DNA from: Geosiphon pyriformis
Taxonomy: Eukaryota; Glomeromycota; Glomeromycetes; Archaeosporales; Geosiphonaceae
DNA: 64,000 nucleotides
NCBI GenBank assembly: GCA_016748015.1
Contig: JAAOMT010000226.1
Coordinates: forward strand, 1-64,000
Direction of reading: 5' to 3'
Shown here: positions 1-12,140 of the stretch, one piece after another
Numbering within the stretch: the stretch's first letter is position 1
Layout of the letters: each line of letters starts with the position of its first letter
Notes under the pieces: generated by a model
The model's input: the letters and a program-made list of their open reading frames with translations, nothing else
What the model was told of the DNA's origin: nothing
Databases searched by the model: none
Program-made: the position numbers and the translations under genes

Positions 1-924
1 TTACTAAAAAGCTTTAACTTGAAAAGTTAAAATGTACCATTGTGTATAATAAATCTGCTCTAAAATTATAATGCCAAATTAAAAATAAATAATTAACAGT
101 TTTCATATACATGTATAAAAAATTTATAAGTGATTGCCAAGTTAATTATGTTTCTCATTGTTATTCCTATTTTCAATCTAAGTGAAACAAATAGCTTCGT
201 TTTTGGGAGCCTGAATGAACAAATCTAAAAATATCAATGCTTAAAATTTTTTTAGATATTTTTAGTATATGTATATCTTTAATCTAGATCATAGAAAATA
301 AGCCAAGCCTTTTATATTTTCTCTTTTCTTTTCACAATATTTAAAGTCATTAAGTTCACAGCTAAAATTATCAAACAAAGCCTTTATTGATTTTAAATAA
401 GTACTAATTTTAAAAAGGTTAGTTTAAAACTGCATTTATGTGAAGTCTAATTCGTTCATTTCCTCGGGTTTAACTTGTGACCAAGTGGTTTGAACATGAG
501 ACTTATTATAGGAATGATATTGTAAAGCAAAGATGTTTTGATAATAGTTGTAAGATATTAATTTGATCAAACCTGAATCACTAATTGTGCATAAAAATAT
601 TGAGATCACACTAACTCCTACAAACTACGAGCGTCACAGCCAGATAGTTGGTCTTTTTATGAATGAAATTAAGAAGCTTTCTCGCGATTAGTAATTTTAT
701 AACCAAAAATAACTGATAATTGCGTACTGAGGTAAAATATGTTTAGAATAATTTAAAAGATATAAAGCGTTAGTCATTTTCTTTTGTCATATAAATTTGA
801 CGCGGGAACCTATTAAGATTTTATATGTGTTAAACTTGATTTAAATAAGGAAAAGGCAATAAATGTTTTCTATATTTCCTGCTCAAGAGAGTGTGGTAAG
901 TTCAATTTTTTTGCATAATTTTTA
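1..924. other. Upstream intergenic DNA
   Basis: I see no gene that I can support here. An ATG at 863 opens 11 codons that end at a good donor (GTAAGT at 896). The nearest acceptor, at about 970, is out of phase with the reading frame of the next gene, so I did not add this as a first exon. The promoter of the 925-2627 gene must lie in this stretch, but no clear TATA or other motif stands out in the AT-rich sequence. Confidence 0.5.
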
Positions 925-2627
925 ATGGAATTATTTAATAAATTTTTTTTAAATAACTTTCACCTAGTTCCAAGTGACAAAGACATTACACAAATTATAA
1001 CAGCAACGTTACTTTCTATACTGTATTTCTTCTACTTATTATTTCTATCATATCAAATATGGAGCGATAAGCCAATACTTGAGAATTCACAACCAGAATA
1101 TGTTCAGTTCTTTAAAGCGCCAGGTAAGAAAATTTATATTGGAAATATTCACTTCAAAACTCAATTTAAATATGACAAATTAACGAGGTAGAATTCATTC
1201 TATAATTTCAGATGTTGAGATGTGTTGTTATGGTACCGATATAGAAATTGTACGATGTGACTTTACTTGGCAAAACTTTACTACCGTACCATTCGATAGC
1301 TGTGCTCGTCCAGATGGAACACCATGGCTCACAGCTGGTCCAAAGATAAATAATCACGATTTCTGTTACTTGTTTAGCGGAGGTGACAATTTATTCTATG
1401 GCGATAAAGATCAAAAAGGAGATTATTTGCGGTCATTAGGATTTTATTTTCAGTTTAAGAATATAACAGGATATAATAGTTTAAGTATAACTGTTCCTAT
1501 TATAGCGGTTAGTAAATTGCTTTCGCTTTATTTGGGGTTTTTTGGATATTAAACGAGATTTAAAGTTTTTAACTTCTAAATCTTAATATAGATACTATTG
1601 TTGGATCCTGATTTTAATCCACTTTTGAATAAGACTAAAACGAATGCTCAAGAGGTACGAATCATAAAGTTTTTAGTATTTTTTCGAAAAATTTTAATCT
1701 TCAAATTTTCTAGTAGAACGCAAATTTTATATTAAGAGAAAATAATTTTGGTGCGATTTTCAACCAATCCACTCTTGTAAGTGAAATTCACTAGAATTTT
1801 CATTTTATCTATTTTCTTTCTCTCTTAAATTTAATTTCTTATCTTCTGTAGGTAAAAATGGCTTTCACAAAATTCCAAGGAATAAAACCAGATGACTTCA
1901 GTAGTCTTTTAGGACTAAAACCTAACTAAATCAACAGAAAATAAATAAGCGCAGTTGCCCATGATCATCCATTACGTCAGAGTGATAAATTTGGTCCTGA
2001 CCGTAAATATAGTGGATATTTTCAACTGGAAGTGGGTATTTTCACAGTTGAAGTGCTAACCCAGAAGCGGTGAGGGGTAATTTAGCTAGATTATGAATAA
2101 AATGATTTCTTTTACTAACGCTCTCAATCTCAAACTGTCGAAAAACAATACTTGGATCCTTTGGTGTCGCTGGTCTTTTTTTGTATGAAGCTTTAAGATT
2201 TAAATTGGATAATATTGATTTTATTACAAATAGGTATAATTTTTACACTATACTCCTTTTTATACGGCGATCAAAAATTAAAACCTTGGTAAATTTTTCT
2301 GAACATGAAACTTGAAATATTGATTATTTTTATGTTTACTGGGATTAATCAAATTTTAATTCTTAAAACTACAGGGGACTAATGCATCGTATTGTGAAAT
2401 TGAGAGTACGAGATTCTGCACAAATGCGTAATGTACCCTTGATATCCCCCTTCAACGAAATCGCAAGCCAAGAGCTAACACAAGAAGAACAAATGGCACT
2501 TGTCAAAGACCGTATAAAAGAATTAGAAGGCATATTATCGAATTATTGTTTTGATACGACACCATTAGAACGGCTTAGCCATCGAGTTAAATACATGCAG
2601 CAGCCACCAGTTTTTGATGAGGTTTAG
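925..2627 (+). CDS. Predicted two-pass membrane protein, seven exons, one defective splice site
   Basis: Seven exons can be joined in frame: 925-1123, 1212-1507, 1592-1654, 1852-1900, 1955-2069, 2138-2233 and 2375-2627, giving 356 residues. Phases agree at every junction. Five introns are GT-AG; intron 4 has a CTAAC branch-like site at 1922-1926. Intron 5 (2070-2137) has donor GTGAGG and an ACTAAC branch site at 2114-2119, but ends in TG rather than AG. A hydrophobic helix spans about residues 22-46 (ITQIITATLLSILYFFYLL) and a second about 243-260 (TILGSFGVAGLFLYEAL). Between them is a Cys-containing loop with N-glycosylation sites such as NFT and NIT. The tail is charged, with a short coiled-coil-like stretch (QEEQMALVKDRIKELEG). 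It resembles a family of multi-exon membrane proteins that I recall from Rhizophagus; no function is known to me. It could be a recent pseudogene or carry an assembly error at 2136-2137. Confidence 0.7.
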
Positions 2628-3995
2628 AGATAATGAATTAGTCTTTGATTTTACAACTTGGATACAAAACAAAATTCTACAATCCAATTTCTATGTTATA
2701 GATAACAAGTATTCACTTTGAATATTTATTTTGTAATTAACTCTCCCATCTTTTTTGAATTTTGAAAAAGGAGCCTATGCCTTAGTTTTTAAGAACTACA
2801 TTCTCGAGTAGTTTTTGAGTGTTTAACTTTTATACAAAAGAAACCTATTTACTAAACTTCAGTAAAAATATATGATTTAATATCTTTTTACAGTTTGGAA
2901 AAGAGAGAAAGAAAGGCCATTAACTAAAAGTCTTAATAATAAGTTTGAACCTACTTGTGCTTTAGATTTTTGCGCAGTATTTTGAGGAATAGTTTTATTA
3001 GATGTTAATAATACATTAGCAAACGACTCATTATCAGCCATACTTGTAAGTGAAAGATTACAATCAAAAAATTTATATAGAAAAAAGCAGATTAAAAGAT
3101 AATTTTTACATTAAAATTAACAGCAAAGCTTTTTAATTTAAATCAAGCCGATTCGAGAACTTTTAGACGGACTTTTATTATATAATTCGAATTGAATGAA
3201 ATTAAAAACACACGAACATTTTCAAACTCAATGTTAATAATTTAAACTTGAATTTGATATCATGTTTAGACATTTCACTTATTACATATATAAATTTTGG
3301 TGATTGAAAAAAATAAAATTTTTTGGATATTTGAAGAATTTCAAAATTTACATGATTTGGTAAATTTGTACCCATATTTAAAAACTAGGTTAAGATTTAC
3401 AAAATAATAAATTTATACTTTATGCCATTTGTGATAAATACTGTATTAATTTTGAATGAATATTAACAATTCAAAATCAAAAGATGAATATGATTTATAA
3501 AAGCTATGTTTAATAAATAAATATTGATGAAATATAAGCTGAAGAAATCTATCATTAATTTTCGAATTCAGTTGTTCAATCCGGCTTAATTTTGGCACCA
3601 TTTTTCGTATGATAAATTATTTTTTAGAGATTCATGACGATGCTTTTAAAGTGAGAAACGTGTACAATTATAATGGAAATTTATTATTCACACAAATATT
3701 TTTTACAATCAAGAACCTTTTATGTAGTATATATAAACAAGAAAGCAATTAATTGACTTTTTAGTTCAAAATATTGAAATGTAGAACATTCTTAACTTTG
3801 TTTCCATTCTATCAATCTTTACTAATGCCAAAATTCTTCCCTTTCACTCGAATTATATGAATTATTTGTTTCACAAGTATGTTAATGACTCGGATAAAGA
3901 GTTACGAGATTAAGATTTAAGAAAAATTGAGTTTTTCATTCATCATAAAAAAATTTTGGACTCTTTTATATCTTACATTTCAAACATAAAAAATA
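2628..3995. other. Intergenic, nothing recognised
   Basis: This stretch is AT-rich with frequent stops in all frames. I could not find an exon, repeat or RNA gene that I can support. The terminator of the 925-2627 gene should lie at its start. Confidence 0.5.
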
Positions 3996-4151
3996 ATGAA
4001 GCGTGTCGATCTTGAAGGCAATATTATTGCTGCCGATAACTTTCTCAAAGATGCTCAGGCCAATGGAGAAAGATACTTCTCAGAGGGGCTAAATGAATTT
4101 AAAAAAGCCATAGAAAAGTTAAGAAGTTGGATAGTAGTCCTATGTCCTTGA
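3996..4151 (+). CDS. Small ORF, 51 aa, hypothetical
   Basis: An ATG opens 51 codons to a TGA at 4149-4151. The product is charged and helix-like (MKRVDLEGNIIAADNF at the start, then LNEFKKAIEKLRSW). Its composition looks more like real coding sequence than the surrounding AT-rich DNA. I do not recognise a family. It could be a first exon whose partners were not found, a gene remnant, or chance. No downstream acceptor gave a convincing continuation. Confidence 0.25.
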   Translation: MKRVDLEGNIIAADNFLKDAQANGERYFSEGLNEFKKAIEKLRSWIVVLCP

Positions 4152-4559
4152 AGAAATTTTTTAACACTATCGTAAAGATATTCCAATATAAAGACATTAC
4201 AAAATTTTCATATTGTTCAAACGAAAGTTATAAGATTAGTTTGAAAAACTTAATTACATATCCAATTATAAAATAACTATATTTAACGATAATACCAAAA
4301 GTTGTGTCTCTCTTAACCTCCTTTTTTTAAATCTAGAGAAAACAAAATGTTAGGTACAATAGTAAATAATTTTCTCAGTTTAATCTTTGAATAATTATTA
4401 TACTTTAGTTTTCAAGGACTCTCATTCCTTGAACCTCCATTAAACACACTTCTTCATCGTGACACCCATGTATGGTCCCCAATGACTCTCAGAAAATATT
4501 TCAGTTTTCGAATTAGAACATTCCTATTGCAAAAAATTAAGTTTAAATATCATAATTTA
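4152..4559. other. Short intergenic interval
   Basis: This is the 3' side of both the small ORF to the left and the lipase gene to the right. It is AT-rich and I see nothing specific in it. Confidence 0.5.
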
Positions 4560-6017
4560 TCATTTATCTTTAAACTTTAAGAGATTTGAAAGACTAACCC
4601 AACTTTCGAAATTAAATTGTGGTTGGCATTCGAATACTTTTTCATTCTCATTAATCCAAAACTCTACTCCAAAATGATTATAATACCAAGGGTACCACGA
4701 TGTCGGATATTTAACACGATCATCGTAATGTCGAGTAACTCGATATATAGAAATTTGATTTTTTTCTAATAAAGAATTTGCCCAATATGCGAAAACAAAA
4801 TTAGCAATACGTGGGCTTCCAAATGTGTACACTTCTGTTTTTAGATGAGGATTAATGCCGATATAAGACAGTGCGACAAGGATCGCCAATGCTAAATAAT
4901 TTTACGATGATCAAAATTTATGTTTAGATATAACCTTTAAAAACCAAATAATCTCGAAGATTCGTTAACTTTCAGATATATACCACCACCACTTCCATGT
5001 CCAGTAAAAGCAATTCTTGAATCTGGATATTCCGATGAGATATTTTCCACCAATTTTCCCATATTCTGTGAGCCATTCAAAAATACCTCATATATATATT
5101 GATTAACTCGACGAGGCTTAATATATATAGTGTACAATGGGAGTAAACCTTGCGAATAGAATTTTTCGTCATTTCCCTTTATGGAAAAGATTACAGTCTT
5201 TGACGAGCCGTCAATTATTGTCTTTGCTAATTCAAAATATAAAATTAGTTTTATTTTAAACCCATTTTTCAATCTATCATGATTTTTTTCAAAAAATATA
5301 GCTTTCGTTTTACCAGAAAAATCAGTTGCCATTAGAAAAACTTCCCCTGATCTATCACAATACACCTGGTTCGCATAATCCGCAAAATTTTCCAAAATTT
5401 TCAGAATTGTCGTGTTTGTTACCAGAAGTGTATCTTTAATTGGTGAAGTTTGATTTAAAGGAATTCGAGATTCCGGGAAAATATCTTTTGATTCTGTCAA
5501 ACTTTCAGCTAGTGAATAGGTTCCGAGGAAAGCTTTTAACATAGATGGTGAATTATATTCTACTGGCTGATCTAGGATTTGTGACGATATTATATTTTCA
5601 AGATTTGTTGTGACCTCTTGGTTATCTAGGAGCTTTACATTTTCATCAGATTCAAAATTAAAAAGATTTTTAATGAAGTCAAATTTATTTGATAGTGGAT
5701 TTTGTGGAATATATATTCCATCGTTCGAACTTTGAAAATAATCAGTTTGGCCTAACTCTTTTGGAATATCTTTGCTATTAATATCGCTTTCTCCTAAAGT
5801 ATTTTTCAATAATTTTATTCAATAATATTAGATAATAAAATTGAACATAATTTCTTTCCATACCAGTAATTGAGAATCCTATTTCTTTTATTTGGTTTTC
5901 ATTGATAGATTTTAAAATGGCTGCACTTATCGTTGAAATTTTATCGAAACATGTTTTAAATAAAAATATGAACAAGAGTAAAAGCAAGTTCTTTGAAATT
6001 GAAAATTGAGTTTTCAT
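4560..6017 (-). CDS. Secreted class-3 (triacylglycerol) lipase-like protein with altered nucleophile elbow
   Basis: Three exons on the minus strand join cleanly: 6017-5864, 5793-4984 and 4891-4560, with introns of 70 and 92 bp (GTATGG..TTTAG and GTATAT..TTTAG), giving 431 residues. The N-terminus has a signal peptide or membrane anchor (NLLLLLFIFLFKTCF). A long Ser/Asn-rich linker precedes the lipase core. Core landmarks are the beta strand VIFSIKGND, the elbow TGHGSGGALAIL created exactly at the second splice junction, the strand VYTFGSPRIANF, the acid segment RVTRHYDDRVKYP and the His segment YNHFGVEFWI. Known class-3 lipases have Ser as the third residue of the elbow (GHSLGG); here that position is Gly and Ser follows it. 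The Asp and His regions look normal. It is probably secreted or ER-facing. It may be an inactive homologue, or use the shifted Ser. Confidence 0.85.
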
Positions 6018-8908
6018 ATTAAAGAAAATGAGTAATAATAATCTTTCTTGTACAGAAAATTTTTAATATAACTCAAAAAAAAAAAAAATTTTCTTTACAC
6101 TAATAAATATTTTATTCTTTAGGTGATGTATATTATGTTTCAGGATATTGATTAACTAATTTCGGTTAAGATTCTCTTACCATTAATTAATATTTTATTC
6201 TTTTAAGTGATGTGTAAAAAACAAAGTTATATGTTTCAGAATTTTAATTAGCTAATTTCAGTCAAGATTCTCTTTACCCATAATTAATATTTTATTCTTT
6301 GAAAAAAAAGTTACGATAATTTAAAATTCTCAATCAAAGATCGATCTAATCCAAACTCTAGAAAATTGAATCTTCATATATAGTAACACCAATTTAGGAT
6401 GTACTAATGAAATCACATTTAATTTGCAATTTTGGCATCTTTATTATAGGGTTTAGACTAATAGGTTGCAGAAGACTAGATGATTATAAATTTTGAAAAT
6501 AGGCCCTATTTGAAAAGATTCGATAGATACATAGAATTTAATGAAAAGAACTATTCTTTTTTCATGATTCGAAAAACTTTATACACATTGAAAAAGAAAT
6601 CTACAGCTTTATTTCTGAACCAGTAATAATAGAGTGCCCATAAGATCTTTCTTTTCTACAATAGCGTTCTAGCCTATTTTGAAAATTATTCCCATAAAGT
6701 AAGGTGTTAATTTAACACTTTCGGCTTTACTATCTCCAAAATAAAAAAGGAAATTTTCATTCGGTCTAACTATTTACCTAGAAATTACCAGTATTCCACT
6801 AATTAGCTGACCAGCTTCCTTATCATCGCATCGCATAATCTTTGAGTGGCTGTCTCGAAGTAAAGGAGTATTTGTATTTTTGGCTTTGAGTCTAGTGATT
6901 AAGTTGGTTTATATTGTGGAATCTAAGAAGCTTTGATTCAATATTTGATTGAAAATGTAATGGTTAAAGGTTTACAAACTGATAATTATGGTCATAGAAG
7001 TTATATCAAAGAAGTAAAAAGTTTCTGAATAGATTCTAAATCATAAAAAAATCTTGTGTTCAATAAATTCCCAAATTGTGAGATTAACCTAATAGCATAC
7101 AACTTTTAACTTGAATACTAAAAAATATTTTGGTCAAAATTTGGAATTGAATTTAAATTTAATCATTTATTTTGTTCCTGTCTTACCTTTTTCCTAACCC
7201 CTCAACTCTGGGAGTCGATTAATATTGTCATAGTTTAAGAAATATGGATAGTATTCCTGCCCAGTTAAAGTCTATCAACTAAGATGTTAGGGTGCAAAGG
7301 TCAGCAAAAAATATTGTTATAATGCAGCGTTTCAATGGACTTCCAGTATCCTTGATAATTATTTAATAATAATTATACTGGAAAAACCCGTATTCTTGAA
7401 TTTGAATAGTATCAATATATTTCATTATTACCATATAAAAACAAATGTTTTTTCTTTGCTAATATAATTCATAGTCTTTCCAAATTTACTGGATAATTTG
7501 TCTACATTTCAATTATAAACACAAAATAATAATATTTTATTTAGTTTCCAAGCATAATGCTTGAAAAAGTTGCACCAAATTTTCCCTTAATTCTTTTCAA
7601 AAACTGATTTATTTAAAAATTAATAAACAGGTTGGAAAGATCAAAGTATTTTCATTGTGATAACTATTTACTTTATAGTTTAACTGTTCATATTAAATAT
7701 TCTTATCTTTTTTGTTATCTTTTTCAGTCACTAAGAACCGCTGGATAATTTTCGAACATTCCAGAATAACACAAACTATTTCATTAATAACTTTGATTTT
7801 GCAACAATTTACAATATAATTAAAATATGATAATTTAATTTTTTGTGATATCCTGAATTTTGAGCAAATTTTTGATATTTTAAAAAAATTTTATGCAAAA
7901 CTAATACAGAAAAATAATTCAGACTTGATGAATCAGCTGGAGCTGGTTGTTTCTGTGCCGCCTGTTCGTCGACCGTACTATTGTCGGTGGATCAATGTCC
8001 ATGCTCTCGTTCTAACTCATTTTTATTTAGTTGATCTTAAATAGAACAGAACTCTAAGATGGGAAAATTTTTAGAGATTTGCAGTTTTGAAAAAAGAGTG
8101 CCCAAGGAGTTAATGGCAAATGACCTGAGATTCAATGGCGAGGCACTCAAGGCAAAAACTAGTATAATAGGGTAACAACTATTAGACTTGTAATTAGGTT
8201 AGATTTTAAACTTAAATCACATGAGGATGCAAGTTAAATCATAAATAAAGTTATACTAAAAATGGAGAAGAGTAAATGATTATGTTATATGAGGTATTTT
8301 TAGGTTAGCGATCAGACGAATAATAATTACCTCTGAATGATACGATCAGCTCTGAAAAAGCTATTACTTTTACTATAAATGAGATTATAAATTTGACCGA
8401 TCCGGGAAAAAGTTATTTCAAATGAGATTATGCTAAAAGTTTAGGAAGTTTTACCCACTCACTTATTTATAAAAATAATCAAGTTTTTAAATAGTTGAAA
8501 TCAAAGAATTAGAAGACTGTTCTAACTCCTTCCCTTTAGAAAATCTTGAATAAAATATTACTTTCTTCAATTTTCACAATAAAAAGATAAGATCGATCAT
8601 AATTATAATTATTAAATTGTGCATTTATCCTTGTAACCTCAAAAAAGCCATATATTAAATACCCCCAGAGTTGGTAATAACTTTGACTGAGCCCATATTT
8701 TAACTAAAAAATAGAAGGGAACGCAGGAATTTTTATTTTTAGAAAAGGAGTTCTTGGAAAGTATAAAGAGAGAGAAAGAAATCTCTGAAGAATAATCATC
8801 AAGCTTTTTAAATATTAAATTCTTTTTCCAGCTCAATTACACATATTAATTGAATCTTCCGTTACGAAAACTTTTAAATTTTTTTTAAAACCAAATCAAT
8901 TTTTAGAA
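6018..8908. other. Intergenic region, one possible decayed coding patch
   Basis: This lies between two divergently transcribed genes, so it should contain both promoters. Most of it is AT-rich with no open frame. Around 7,927-8,020 the composition jumps in GC. It reads on the minus strand as a short acidic, Gln/Ala/Ser-rich peptide (for example VDEQAAQKQPAPADSSSL) broken by a stop; this may be a relic exon. I assign no function to it. Confidence 0.4.
6099..6300. repeat. Degenerate tandem repeat of about 95 bp, roughly two and a quarter copies
   Basis: The phrase TTAATATTTTATTCTTT recurs at about 6105 (one mismatch), 6190 and 6287. Between the recurrences follow TGATGT, GTTTCAG, ATTAGCTAATTTC (or ATTAACTAATTTC) and AAGATTCTCTT in the same order. 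Copies differ by small indels and substitutions. It lies just upstream of the lipase start codon (6017, minus), within the likely promoter region. Confidence 0.65.
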
Positions 8909-9451
8909 ATGATCAAATTTCATCACCTCCTTTCGCTTTTCCCTATTCTGGTTACTATTTTTCTAACCTTAAACTCAATTCATGCCCAACTTCAGGAATA
9001 CATTCCTCCATCTATACGTGGTCAATTCGCCTATAACATCACCAGTCCTAAAAACAATACTCGTTATGTAGGGGAAAACGCAACGATCACTCTTCAATAC
9101 GTATTTGAGAAGATCCTTTCATTTGAGATCACTGCGTTGGATGTAAATTTGTACAGTGCCAACGGGACAGAATTGAAGTCAATTATTAGAAGAGCCCCGA
9201 CTGAGGAGGGGTCATATAGAATTATTAAAAAGTTTGCTGAAGGACTGGAGACTGGAAATTATATTGTTAGATTTAATGAGGTAAAATCTGAGATGAAATT
9301 TTTTTTAACTATTCTTATAAATTTTATTAAAATACTAAGATTCTAACTCAATTTTTTTAAATTTTTTTTTTCAAAGACCAAGAATAGAGGAATTTACTTT
9401 ACAACTATCTACCTTTATACTGATTTTCTAATCAAGTATACTAAAAAATAA
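8909..9451 (+). CDS. Small secreted protein, Kre9/Knh1-like Ig fold
   Basis: Two exons, 8909-9280 and 9377-9451, are joined in phase 0 across a 96-bp GT-AG intron with a poly-T acceptor tract, giving 148 residues. Reading through the donor gives a different, hydrophobic tail, so the spliced form is preferred. The signal peptide is clear (LLSLFPILVTIFLTLNSIHA, about residues 7-26). The mature part starts QLQEYIPPS and carries an Ig-like beta pattern: YNITSPKNNTRYVGENATI, later LDVNLYSANGTEL and LETGNYIVRF. Several N-x-S/T sites are present. This layout matches the Kre9/Knh1-type N-terminal IgSF domain of fungal secreted or cell-wall proteins, without the Ser/Thr-rich GPI-anchored tail of the longer members. 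A role in the wall or as a secreted effector-like protein is inference. Confidence 0.75.
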
Positions 9452-10671
9452 TCAACTTGAAGAAAGAAGTTTTCAAATTTGAAATTTATAATTAAATAAA
9501 CATTATTTATTAATCGAAAAGTTGGACACATCTTAAAAGATTAGAAATACTTGATAAATGTGATTTTGAAATATTCAAATTTAGATACGAATAAATGATT
9601 ATTTTGTTACCATTTTTAAAATAAAATACTACAATAAAATGATTACAAAAAAATAGTATGTGGGATCAAAAAAACTGAGAGTTGAAACAGATTCAATTTA
9701 TTTCGATTTTCAAACTTTTCAAATTTTGACTCGAATAATCAAGGGTCAATTGAGAACATTCAATGTTCTTTGGATTGGATCAAGTTTTAACTATTGATAA
9801 TATTTTTCAATATCGCTTTACTGAGAACAATTTTTATTCAGTTCAATTTTTGATCTAGTTAGTTAGCATAATGCAGTTATTCTCAGCTAGAGAAAGCTTA
9901 AGATATTAAAATATTGGATTGAAGAATCCAAAAATTTATACTCAAGAAATTGTCATATCAACCAAGTTTTTTTTTTTTTAAACAAAATTGTATTTTCTAG
10001 AATATTTTCAATAATTTTATTTTTATTTCAAATATTTAATATTTTGTTTTTATAAATCAAAATTGTTTAAACAATTAAGTCAAGTATTAAAAACAAAAAT
10101 AGATTATACAAACAAATAACAATAAGAATATTTTATTTTTTATATATATATAAATTTTTTATTAATATAGTTGTAATCTTTTATAATAAAATTAATTAAT
10201 ATTACAAAAAGCAAAATATTGTTATGGGTTCTTTTCAGTTGAATTTTTTTATTGTTATTACTGAACTATTTGAATTTTTATTCTTTGAATAAATTAGAAT
10301 AAACAAGAAATTGTTTAGTTTTTATAATTAAGTTTGTTTCTAAATGAAATTTAAATTAATAAAAGAGTTTTTAACTTTATTAATAGAATTTTTTAGTTTA
10401 AAAATTTAATACAAAACATATAGTAGTAGATTAAATACAAAATTACAGGTATCACAGTATTTGAAATAATAAAAAATAAAACAGTAATTACTCAATTTAG
10501 TGTTAAAACTTTTTAAACATTGTTTTTGTTTTTCTTTTATTAAAATAAATATTTAATAATACTTTTAAAAGATCAAATAAAGTTTGTTTACCAGTATATT
10601 TGAATGTTTATTTAATTTATAAAACTTTAATAAAAGTAATTTTGTTAAATTTAGTTAAAATACTTTATTGT
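9452..10671. other. AT-rich interval between gene segment and repeat block
   Basis: No open frame or RNA gene is supported. From about 9,950 the sequence becomes nearly pure A/T and merges with the T-rich strand of the LINE A tail at 10,672. Confidence 0.5.
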
Positions 10672-10817
10672 AATTTTTATTTTTATTTTTTTATTTTATT
10701 TTAACAAGCGAAGTCCAAACACTGTCTAGTGACAATACATCAAAATAATGATCTAAATTAGGTGTGAATTATGCTTTTTCTACACGTGATTAGCCATTCA
10801 AGCCAACCAGAACTACA

Positions 10818-11483
10818 TTATATATCCACATACACAGAAACCAAATTATCTATACCTGAAAAAAACCAACAGGAATTGTGCAACCCAAAACTAACACTGA
10901 ATGCATCATCAATAAGCAACCTAATTACATAAACTAAAAGTGTCGACATGCCACTGGACACAGAAACAAGAATCAAACCATCATGAGAGATCAGACCATG
11001 TTTCTCCATAAAAGCTTGATGTTTGAAACAGATCAGCCAAATATTATTTCTAAAAGACAAGCACAAACCACAAACAAATTCAACCATCTTATCAGATGCA
11101 GTTTTAGAGTCATCAAAGCAGAAAGCGGTCTCTTGGTACCAATCTACAAACACAAAATCTTTGTACAATGAAGCAACCAGTCCCAAATCAGTCAAACAAT
11201 TAGACAACATTTGTGATACATAAAAGGAGGCATGGGATAAACCAGAAACAACTCTCCAAGCAAAAGCAAAATCAACGAACAACTGAAGCCAAGCAGTTGC
11301 ATCAAATGCACAAAAAAAAACATGATTTGACACTTCAATATTGCCACAATACAGGCATATCACACTGGGGTAATGTTTATTGTAGAGACATTTGCAAACA
11401 GCAACAGGCAGTCTGTGATATAAAGCTTTCATAAAATAGGAATGGAAGCCAGCAGAGTGGCAACTTGTAAAGCCAACAGCCAT
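10818..11483 (-). pseudogene. LINE A ORF2 C-terminal domain with CX2C...H...C motif
   Basis: An open stretch of about 220 codons forms the C-terminus of ORF2. It begins with a conserved block (AGFHSYFMKALYHRLPVAV) followed by CLYCGNIEVSNHVFFC, a CX2CX7HX3C pattern of the sort found at the C-terminus of many LINE ORF2 proteins. Copies B and C carry the same block. A role in binding template RNA is known for other LINEs and inferred here. Frame breaks separate it from the RNase H domain upstream. Confidence 0.8.
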
Positions 11484-11699
11484 ATGGGAGTTAAGATGCT
11501 AAACAAGAGACAATTTAGACCAATCAACATTTACAAGCAGATGATTGTTCACAATCTTGGCAGCAGAGCCTAATTCCCAGCATGCACAATAGATAGACTG
11601 AAAAACATCATGAACAAAGTGTTTAGAGTTTCCAGAAACAATACTACCTTTAGCCAAAACAAAACATTCCTTAAGCCGGAAAGGGAGTAACTGGCCTAA

Positions 11700-12140
11700 A
11701 CAAAAAGAGACCTCAGCAAACAAGTCAGCCTGAACATTACCCAAAACATTTGAGTGTTCTTTAATTTTATACCAGCCAACATTCAATTTTCTTTTACATA
11801 TGATGCCAGTGATGTGTTGATGTTCAACTCAGCATTTGTTCCAGAAATCTGGAGCCAACAACAATAGTTTAGCTTTGCATGCATCCAAAGCAGCTTGGCT
11901 GTCAGAAAATATATGGACTGAACTCAAACTAGGCACACACTTAAGAGCCAATGCAATGGCTTGAAGCTCTGCTAATATAGAAAACACTATACCAGTTACT
12001 TTCACCCCAATCCCTAAGTTAAAGTCCTTAAAGAATGCAGTAGCACCAGCTTTTATATTAACACTCCCCAGACCACAAAGAGAACCATCCATATACACAG
12101 AAAAGCCAGAGACACCAACACCAGACAACCAATCACACAC
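11700..12140 (-). pseudogene. LINE A RNase H domain, catalytic residues retained
   Basis: The RNase H fold motifs appear in order: VYMDGSLCGLG (first Asp), AELQAIALAL (Glu), HIFSDSQAALD (second Asp) and HSNVLGNVQADLFA (His and last Asp). All four acidic residues survive in this copy. In copy B the Glu is Lys, and in copy C two Asp are Asn. The domain lies between the RT and the C-terminal Cys/His domain. It would degrade the RNA strand after first-strand synthesis. Confidence 0.8.

Noticed and set aside
863-895. Extra first exon for the 925-2627 gene
   Set aside because: Donor GTAAGT at 896 is good, but the phase does not match any acceptor leading into the frame. The ATG at 925 gives an uninterrupted exon.
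8639-8836. 65-codon minus-strand ORF
   Set aside because: It has low-complexity composition and no domain. It lies in the likely promoter region of the 8,909 gene, and nothing supports it beyond openness.
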